Below the pieces are notes generated by a model. The model made no database searches, was not told where the DNA came from, and saw only the letters and a program-made list of their open reading frames with translations. The position numbers were made by a program, and so were the translations under genes. From contig CAYXJR010000056.1 in assembly GCA_964465145.1 (NCBI GenBank), positions 1 to 29,779 of the forward strand: 29,779 nt of DNA. Reading direction: 5' to 3'. Shown here in pieces: positions 24,356 through 29,779 of this stretch. This DNA is from JAUVKA01 sp964465145 (GTDB taxonomy: Bacteria > Bacteroidota > Bacteroidia > Bacteroidales > UBA12481). Numbering within the stretch: position 1 is the stretch's first letter; each line of letters starts with the position of its first letter.

Positions 24356-25416
24356 TTAAAAATGCATATTCACCCCCATTTGCAGTCGCAAACTACTGAA
24401 ATCCAGTCTGTATTTCCAATATGCATCCGGTCCGAATTGTCCAAATCCTGGAATATTGCGTTTATCGATCATTAGTGCCTTTATGTTCTGGTAACTAACA
24501 GCAAGACTAAAAGATGTTCCAGGATTGATATAATACCTGGAATCCAGGCGCAAATTAATTCCAGGCAGCAGATAGTGTTTCTGGATTAAATGATCTCCCT
24601 CATCATAATAACTCCCACTCTGCGGAGAATGGAATTCATTCCATGAGAAATCAAAATGCTCATAAGCGCGTACCAGTGCGGGGCCTGCTTGTATCGATAA
24701 CTCCATCCGATGAGAAAGGTATCGATCAATAGGTTGTATAAGAATACCACCATAAAGACCATATACCTGTTGTTTGTATGTATGGTAGATTGAATAATTT
24801 ATTTTGCGCTCTTCATTAAGGTCACCAATATATACTGATACCGGATCACCAAAATTTATGTCAGTAAGGAGACCCAATTCAAATCTTTTTCCAATACTTT
24901 TCCCGAGATCTATATGCAATGCATAGGGCCGTTCATAGAGATGGTCAATGGCACCCATGTAAGATTGCTGATACATTTGCCTCAAGTTCTTGCTAAGTGG
25001 AGAATAACCCCGACTAAACATGGAAGAAACTCGCCAGTTATTATTTGGAAAAGCTTTTTGAAGTCGTTGTGACAAGGGTATAAGGTCTTCGAATGCAGCC
25101 ATGGGTGGACGTAATCCTCGGGATAGAAATACCCATTGAACAATTCATCCCCAAAATGTATCCAAAGGGAATCCTCAGAATAGGACACCATATAACCATC
25201 ATGCGTTCCGCCATCCTTAAGCCAAACACTAACATCTGAAAGATAGGTAGAGCTTCTTTTTTGTATTTTTTTCCACTCCATGTAGCTTATCTCCTCTGGA
25301 ACGGGGCGATGAAATGGATTGTCATTTTTAGTTTGAGCTGAAAGCTGAGTTATAAGTAAAAAACTGGCGATGAAAATGCTGACAATGCAGTTTATTGGTT
25401 GGTTACCTTTCCTCAT
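24356..25416 (-). pseudogene. Outer membrane beta-barrel protein, apparently frameshifted
   Basis: Two overlapping frames together look like one secreted protein. The first starts at ATG 25416 with a signal peptide (MRKGNQPINCIVSIFIASFLLITQLSAQ) and runs through VSVWLKDGGTHDGYMVSYSEDSLWIHFGDE to YFYPEDYVHPW, a pattern I associate with N-terminal beta domains of Bacteroidota surface proteins. The second takes over at about 25102 (MAAFEDLIPLSQRLQ) and continues as alternating-hydrophobicity strands ending in LQMGVNMHF, a typical outer-membrane C-terminal aromatic. A one-base shift near the CCC run at 25100-25108 would join them into about 353 residues. It may be a real frameshift, a sequencing error, or two genes. 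The 5' leader is a 7-bp-period array. Confidence 0.65.
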
Positions 25417-25431
25417 GTTGTCCTGTATCTT

Positions 25432-25463
25432 TTGCCTTACTTTTGCCATCTGCCTTCTGCCTT
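25432..25463 (-). repeat. AAGGCAG-type heptamer array between glpK and the barrel gene
   Basis: On the minus strand AAGGCAG, AAGGCAG, ATGGCAA follow in register (25463 down to 25443), then AAGGCAA after a 4-bp slip. The first unit overlaps the glpK stop codon, and the array fills most of the 45-bp spacer before the next ATG. Confidence 0.65.
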
Positions 25464-26952
25464 AAGTTTTGCTCCACCCTATCGTTCTTTTTACTGCCTC
25501 TTTCCACTTTCCGTAAAGCATTTCCCTTTTTTCTGATTTCATATCCGGATAAAATATCCTCTCAACTTTTCTTCTTGAGGTAATATTTTCCTTAGTCCAC
25601 CAACCAATCTTTATACCTGCCAGATATGCTGCTCCCATGGCGGTGGTTTCAACAACCTCTGGTCTTTCAACGGGAACATCCAATATATCTGCCTGAAATT
25701 GCATCAGATAATTATTAACCACTGCCCCACCGTCCACTTTCAGACTTTTTAATTCCAGCCCTGAATCTTTGACCATGGCTTCCAGGACATCCCGGGTTTG
25801 GTAAGCCAGCGACTCCAGGGTGCCTTTCACCAGATGGGCAGGATTTGTATCCCGGGTAAGACCAAATATTGCACCCCTGGCATACATATCCCAGTATGGC
25901 GCACCAAGTCCTGCAAATGCCGGGACCACAAATACCTCATCTGAACCTGCTGCCTGTATAGCCATATCTTCGGATTCCGGAGCACTCTTAATAATTTTCA
26001 GCCCATCACGTAACCATTGAATGGCTGCACCCGCAATGAAAACACTACCTTCAAGAGCATATTCTGGCTGGTTTGTTGTGGAACAGGCCAGCGTAGTCAC
26101 CAGTCCGTGCTTTGAACGGAACATTTTCGACCCGGTGTTTAAAAGCATAAAGCAACCTGTACCATAAGTGTTTTTTGCCATCCCGGGTTCCAGGCAGGCT
26201 TGTCCAAAAAGTGCAGCTTGCTGATCCCCAGCCAGTCCGCAAATTGGTATGCTGAGGCCATCCATTTTCAATTTTCCAAAATCCGAGGCAGATGGTAACA
26301 CTTTCGGCAACATGGAGGAAGGCACACCGAGAGCATTAAGTAGGGTATCATCCCATACCAGTTGCCCAATATGAAACAACATTGTGCGAGAGGCATTGGT
26401 ATAATCGGTAACATGTGATTTGCCCCCGCTGAGTTTCCACACCAACCAGGTATCTACCGTTCCAAAAAGCAGATCACCCCGCTCAGCCTTTTCCCTGGCT
26501 CCCTCAACATTGTCGAGGATCCATTTTACCTTGGTAGCAGAAAAATAGGAATCGATCACCAGGCCCGTAGCAGCCCTGACATATTCCTCAAAACCTTGAC
26601 TCTTGAGTTCCTCACAAATGGGAGCTGTACGTTTGTCTTGCCACACAATGGCGTTGTAGACTGGTTTCCCTATTTTTCTGTCCCAAACAAGGGTTGTTTC
26701 CCGTTGATTAGTTATACCGATTGCGGCAATCTGTTTAAATCCTGCTGATGCTTGTGAAAGTACCTCTTCAACCGTTTCCCACTGGGAATTCCATATCTCC
26801 TCCGGATCATGTTCAACCCAGCCGGCATGCGGAAATATCTGTGTGAATTCCTTCTGTGATATGGCCACAATGGATCCTTCCCGGTCGATTAATAAGGATC
26901 TGGAACTGGTAGTCCCCTGGTCCAGAGCTAATATGTATTTCTTTTCCATCAT
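25462..26952 (-). CDS. glpK: Glycerol kinase
   Basis: A 496-residue FGGY-family enzyme that phosphorylates glycerol to sn-glycerol 3-phosphate with ATP. The N-terminal phosphate loop is DQGTTSSR (11-18). Glycerol-binding residues are present in their usual contexts: Arg84-Glu85 in TNQRETT, Trp104 in IVWQD, Tyr136 in DSYFSATK and Asp243 in LAGDQQAALFGQ. Length equals the family norm (about 500). The start overlaps the glpF stop (ATGA), with a second ATG one codon later; either could be used. Together with glpF it gives uptake and trapping of glycerol. Confidence 0.97.
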   Translation of the reverse strand: MMEKKYILALDQGTTSSRSLLIDREGSIVAISQKEFTQIFPHAGWVEHDPEEIWNSQWETVEEVLSQASAGFKQIAAIGITNQRETTLVWDRKIGKPVYNAIVWQDKRTAPICEELKSQGFEEYVRAATGLVIDSYFSATKVKWILDNVEGAREKAERGDLLFGTVDTWLVWKLSGGKSHVTDYTNASRTMLFHIGQLVWDDTLLNALGVPSSMLPKVLPSASDFGKLKMDGLSIPICGLAGDQQAALFGQACLEPGMAKNTYGTGCFMLLNTGSKMFRSKHGLVTTLACSTTNQPEYALEGSVFIAGAAIQWLRDGLKIIKSAPESEDMAIQAAGSDEVFVVPAFAGLGAPYWDMYARGAIFGLTRDTNPAHLVKGTLESLAYQTRDVLEAMVKDSGLELKSLKVDGGAVVNNYLMQFQADILDVPVERPEVVETTAMGAAYLAGIKIGWWTKENITSRRKVERIFYPDMKSEKREMLYGKWKEAVKRTIGWSKT

Positions 26953-27767
26953 GATTGTTTTTTTTGGCCGATTTTATCCACTGACAATTGTTTTCTGACG
27001 GCCATGAAAATAATCAGTCCAATTATCCCGGATAAAATGAGAAACCAGGAGCCATAGATCTGATCAAATAATGCACTGTACATAAGGGCTCCGTATATTC
27101 CCCCCAGGATCGGCCCAATAACTGGCACCCAGCTATACAGCCAATCCGATCCCCCTTTTCCTGCAATGGGGAGCAGGGCGTGAGCAATCCTTGGCCCCAG
27201 GTCACGTGCCGGATTGATGGCGTATCCGGTAGTACCCCCCATAGAAACTCCAATGGCAATAATCAGAAACCCGATGATCAGTGGATTAAGTCCTTCAGTA
27301 AACTCGTTGGCCCCAATCGAAAGAATGGCAGACACCAAAACAAAGGTTCCAAAGATTTCACTTATAAGGTTGGCCCAATAAGAACGGATGGCAGGACCAG
27401 TTGCAAATACCCCAAGCTTCAAAGCAGGATCTTCCGTTTTACCCCAATGGGGCAGATAATGCAGCCACACCAGTACTGCTCCGATAAAGCCTCCTATCAT
27501 TTGTGCAAGTATATAGGTAGGAACAAGTGCCCAGGCAAACTCCCCACGCACAGCCAGGCCCAGAGTAACGGCGGGATTTATATGTGCTCCACTAACACTA
27601 CCGACGGCATAAATCGCCATGGCAACAGCCATGCCCCATCCCACCGAAATAACGATCCAGCCGCTATTTTCAGCCTTGGATTTTCTTAAAACAACACCCC
27701 CTACAACTCCATCACCCAGCAACACGAGTAAGGCAGTGCCAACCATTTCAGCAATAAAATTGGACAT
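26949..27767 (-). CDS. glpF: Glycerol facilitator (aquaglyceroporin)
   Basis: A 272-residue inner-membrane channel of the MIP family with six helices and two half-helices. Both NPA motifs are intact: SGAHINPAV (Asn64-Ala66) and GYAINPARD (Asn185-Arg188). Asp189 right after the second motif marks the glycerol-conducting branch, and Trp44 and Arg188 match the E. coli GlpF selectivity-filter residues. The C-terminal tail is longer than in E. coli GlpF. It is the first gene of a two-gene operon with glpK. No regulator gene is adjacent and no convincing -7 box was found upstream. Confidence 0.95.
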   Translation of the reverse strand: MSNFIAEMVGTALLVLLGDGVVGGVVLRKSKAENSGWIVISVGWGMAVAMAIYAVGSVSGAHINPAVTLGLAVRGEFAWALVPTYILAQMIGGFIGAVLVWLHYLPHWGKTEDPALKLGVFATGPAIRSYWANLISEIFGTFVLVSAILSIGANEFTEGLNPLIIGFLIIAIGVSMGGTTGYAINPARDLGPRIAHALLPIAGKGGSDWLYSWVPVIGPILGGIYGALMYSALFDQIYGSWFLILSGIIGLIIFMAVRKQLSVDKIGQKKQS

Positions 27768-27860
27768 AATTGAAAGTTTAGTTTAACAGTTTGAATTTGC
27801 ATAGAAATTCCGAAAGAAAACAGTTTTCCAAGGTAGTAAATGATGGGGAAATTGGAAATA

Positions 27861-27937
27861 GGGAACGGGGAACAGGGAACGGGGAATGGGGAACAGGGAA
27901 CAGTTAACAGGGAACGGGGAACAGGGAACGGGGATCT
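27861..27937. repeat. GGGAACR heptamer array, 11 units
   Basis: Eleven consecutive 7-mers in perfect register, nearly all GGGAACA or GGGAACG, with three variants (GGGAATG, GTTAACA, GGGATCT). It lies in the glpF upstream region. The length is constant while bases drift, mostly at position 7. Confidence 0.9.
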
Positions 27938-28035
27938 GTAGATTGGTAGATCAGGAGATCGGGAAAAAAGCTAATAGAGTGTAGCGAGAATCTGAGTATC
28001 TAAGTATCCTAATCTCTGAGTATCCGAATCTGGGG
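27938..28035. repeat. Second and third repeat blocks (AGATNGG type, GAGTATC type)
   Basis: Directly after the GGGAACR array the motif changes: AGAT/GATC-rich units at 27938-27965, then GAGTATC copies at 27994 and 28018 with related TAAGTAT, CTAATCT and CGAATCT units. The block ends at the stop codon of the gene at 28036. Three different motifs of similar period sit side by side. Confidence 0.6.
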
Positions 28036-28566
28036 TTATCTGCTACTAAAAACAAACTGATAGAATCCGGAGGCCTGGGAACAGGACAATTCAATTGACC
28101 ATTTACCTTTTAAACCAGGATCATCAATTTCCTCCAGACAATAGGATTGCTGCCAATTTTGTTCTTGTCCCGGCACTATCCTAATCTCCTTCAGAACTTT
28201 AGTATCGGGCCGGATAAGTTTAATCTTGATTGTTCCATCACTTGCCTGTCCTTTAAGCCGGAAATATATATCAGAATATCCCTTCTCAACATTAAAGGTA
28301 AAACTCTTCGATACGCTTAAATCGTCCACTTTTTTCCACAAACGCATATTTGTAGTTCCCTGATATGTAAAAACCAGAACATCAGGTATTTCAGGTATTG
28401 AATGAATAATAAGGGGATCAACTTCATCAACCTCCACGTATCCCTTTTCGAGCTGTCTAAGCTCCAAAAGACTTTTTCTCCTAACATCCTCCTGTGCTTT
28501 CACAACCAAGGAGTTCAAGATCAGAACTGCCAGAAAAAGAAACCCATATTTGTAAACAATCTTCAT
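28036..28566 (-). CDS. Small secreted protein of unknown function
   Basis: A 176-residue protein with a clear signal peptide (KYGFLFLAVLILNSLVVKA, cleavage after Ala24). The mature part is beta-rich with alternating polar/hydrophobic stretches (PDVLVFTYQGTTNMRLWKK, KSFTFNVEKGYSDIYFRLKG, GKWSIELSCSQASGFYQFVF), consistent with a beta-sandwich such as a C2-like or lectin-like fold. It has two cysteines in the second half (one in SYCLEEI, one in ELSCSQ). I recognise no family. It is monocistronic, with a TAnnTTTG box upstream, and ends in a repeat block. Confidence 0.75.
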   Translation of the reverse strand: MKIVYKYGFLFLAVLILNSLVVKAQEDVRRKSLLELRQLEKGYVEVDEVDPLIIHSIPEIPDVLVFTYQGTTNMRLWKKVDDLSVSKSFTFNVEKGYSDIYFRLKGQASDGTIKIKLIRPDTKVLKEIRIVPGQEQNWQQSYCLEEIDDPGLKGKWSIELSCSQASGFYQFVFSSR

Positions 28567-28590
28567 TTTATTAAGTAAAACTTCTCATTA

Positions 28591-28598
28591 CAAAAATA
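28591..28598 (-). promoter_or_regulatory. -7 box for the small secreted protein
   Basis: Minus-strand TATTTTTG matches TAnnTTTG exactly, 24 bp before the ATG at 28566. No clear -33 element is seen. Confidence 0.55.
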
Positions 28599-28659
28599 TT
28601 TCATCTGAACCATTATATGCGTTAATGACTGGTTAACTTTGGGTTAATGTTGGAAAAGA

Positions 28660-28701
28660 GTGACAAGTGACGAATGACGAATGACGGGTGACAAGTGACG
28701 A
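28660..28701. repeat. RTGACRA heptamer array, 6 units
   Basis: Six units in strict register: GTGACAA, GTGACGA, ATGACGA, ATGACGG, GTGACAA, GTGACGA, followed by a decayed GTAGTGA. Confidence 0.88.
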
Positions 28702-28844
28702 GTAGTGACTAATAAAAAGGCTTGGGAGAGTTCAGGGAGTGTTCACTAAACTGTGTCACTTTAATCGGAAAATATCTTTCATTTCAAAGGACGAATACTA
28801 ATAGTAATTTGCAATATATGTAGGAAACGGACATAGCGAACCGG

Positions 28845-28865
28845 GAGATGGTAGATGGTAGCGGT
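28845..28865. repeat. TAGATGG heptamer array, 3 units
   Basis: GAGATGG, TAGATGG and TAGCGGT lie in tandem, 50 bp before the stop codon of the TonB-domain gene. Confidence 0.6.
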
Positions 28866-28915
28866 GTACAAGCCTGTGCAGCAATCTGGATCCCGCCAAT
28901 CCATGGGTGAGAAAT

Positions 28916-29350
28916 CTATTTAATATCAATTGAATATGAGTAGCCAGATTCTTTGTCGCCGGATATGGGTGTGTCTTTTTTATCCTCTGGTTTGGCTTTG
29001 GATGTGACAGTATAACTTATTTTCAGCTGTTGGGCCTTGAATTTAATGCTCGTCCTTTTAGTAACCTTTACCCGGACTTTGCGGTTCCTTACCTTACTGA
29101 ATCGAAAAAGGGCAACAATCCTCAATGCTTCCTCATCACACCCATAGCCAATGCCATTTATGATATGCGGGTTCAGCACGGTTCCGTTATCTGTGACCTC
29201 GTACCCTACCAATACTTTTCCCTCTATCCCGGCCGCCTTTGCCTCCTCAGGATAACGAAGGTTTTTAGCCACAAACTCCTTCATTGCCTGATCACCACCA
29301 ATATATTGGGGCTTTTTGATAAAGTCATTCTTGCGTTTAGATTTGTTCAT
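28916..29350 (-). CDS. TonB C-terminal domain protein without membrane anchor
   Basis: A 144-residue protein whose residues about 12-95 match the TonB C-terminal domain (PF03544) in the Bacteroidota style: KPQYIGGDQAMKEFVAKNLRY, PEEAKAAGIEGKVLVGYEV, GCDEEALRIV. TonB proteins normally have an N-terminal membrane helix and a proline-rich linker; neither is here, and a TAA 9 bp upstream in frame shows the start is not missed. It therefore cannot couple to ExbBD in the usual way. The C-terminal 45 residues are Lys-rich and unlike TonB. It may be a stand-alone domain in the cytoplasm or a fragment of a larger ancestor. Confidence 0.8.
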   Translation of the reverse strand: MNKSKRKNDFIKKPQYIGGDQAMKEFVAKNLRYPEEAKAAGIEGKVLVGYEVTDNGTVLNPHIINGIGYGCDEEALRIVALFRFSKVRNRKVRVKVTKRTSIKFKAQQLKISYTVTSKAKPEDKKDTPISGDKESGYSYSIDIK

Positions 29351-29369
29351 GACTAATTAAATAGCAAAT

Positions 29370-29377
29370 CAAATGTA
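29370..29377 (-). promoter_or_regulatory. -7 box for the TonB-domain gene
   Basis: Minus-strand TACATTTG matches TAnnTTTG exactly, 19 bp before the ATG at 29350. Confidence 0.55.
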
Positions 29378-29617
29378 ATCAAGATTGTGCGGTTCCACCT
29401 TTCTGGAAGAACATTAAGTGCTTTTTTAAAATAAATATCAGGGATCAATTAACCAAATCTTGACATGATCTTCAAATGATACCCGGTTGTGTTGGGCAGT
29501 CATAGTCTCTGTTAATCATTGATTTTCGTTTAACATTAGGATAAAAATTAGAGGGATAAAGTTAAATTAACAAGATTGTCTACTTTTAGTATGTAAAAGC
29601 GATTGTTTTCGAAAAAC

Positions 29618-29731
29618 ATGAATTCAGAATTTGACGACTTAAATGAAAAGAGAGCCAAAAGAATTAGCATTAAAAAACCCCCAATGAAAACGAATCAAAA
29701 ATCGGAAACATCAAGAAAATTTTCCATATGA
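29618..29731 (+). CDS. Possible 37-residue charged small protein
   Basis: ATG to TGA encodes 37 residues, beginning MNSEFDDLNEKRAKRISIKK and then rich in Lys, Ser and Thr. A TACTTTTA (29581-29588) resembles a -7 box about 30 bp upstream. There is no recognisable domain and the composition is that of AT-rich DNA, so it could be chance. Confidence 0.25.
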   Translation: MNSEFDDLNEKRAKRISIKKPPMKTNQKSETSRKFSI

Positions 29732-29779
29732 AATATCCATGAGCAATAAATAGCACACCAACCGCGAATGAATATAAGT

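Larger units (their letters stand above)
28567..28915. other. 349-bp gene-poor spacer
   Basis: It holds the promoter of the secreted-protein gene (28591-28598), two 7-bp-period arrays, and a segment at 28738-28765 that resembles transposon ends. I see no protein-like frame in it. Confidence 0.6.
29351..29779. other. 429-bp region at the window end
   Basis: It contains the promoter of the TonB-domain gene and one short open frame on the plus strand. Otherwise it is AT-rich with no feature I can name. Confidence 0.55.

Noticed and set aside
27180..27689. 169-codon plus-strand open frame opposite glpF
   Set aside because: It is antisense to a clear aquaglyceroporin gene and its translation has no domain or signal; it reflects codon bias of glpF.
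27861..27937. CRISPR array
   Set aside because: The units are 7 bp, contiguous and without spacers; no cas gene is present.

Overview
The window looks like a chromosomal stretch of a free-living Bacteroidota (Bacteroidales/Marinilabiliales-like) bacterium. The evidence is the gene families (S46 dipeptidyl peptidase, DUF2723 membrane glycosyltransferase, TlpA-like lipoprotein, OMP_b-brl/TonB-type receptor, IPLW-ending AAA ATPase), the lack of strong Shine-Dalgarno sites, and several TAnnTTTG promoter -7 boxes typical of the phylum. No rRNA, tRNA, CRISPR array, phage or intact insertion sequence was seen.

Layout. 1-732: 3' end of a multiheme cytochrome c gene. 861-3011: secreted S46 dipeptidyl peptidase of the DPP7 type, followed by a strong terminator. 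3453-9149: marC and rnhA (1-bp overlap), then a large DUF2723 GT-C protein and a TlpA-like lipoprotein lacking the CxxC. 9191-11561: a GNAT protein and an AAA ATPase, both leftward. 11741-18382: a 2213-residue gene that joins a complete set of fold-type I PLP aminotransferase motifs to an HprK/PEPCK-like P-loop kinase domain. It is divergent from the ATPase and convergent with a small nicotinamide riboside/uridine kinase-like gene (18410-18949). 19102-19425: a decayed DUF4143-type ATPase fragment. 19473-21687: a two-gene NatAB-like ABC exporter. 21745-24162: an outer-membrane receptor. 24356-25416: an outer-membrane barrel gene that appears frameshifted. 25462-27767: a glpFK glycerol uptake operon. 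28036-28566: a small secreted protein. 28916-29350: a TonB C-terminal-domain protein with no membrane anchor.

The most interesting item is the giant PLP/kinase protein; I do not recognise a characterised homologue. The second is a set of degenerate 7-bp-period arrays in at least seven separate intergenic spacers. The arrays differ in sequence but share the period, and several run directly into the stop or start codons of neighbouring genes. Other points worth a look are a thioredoxin-fold protein with WSEWS where WCxxC should be, a possible frameshift at about 25100, and a palindrome (4585-4601) that resembles intergenic repeats I remember from other phyla.
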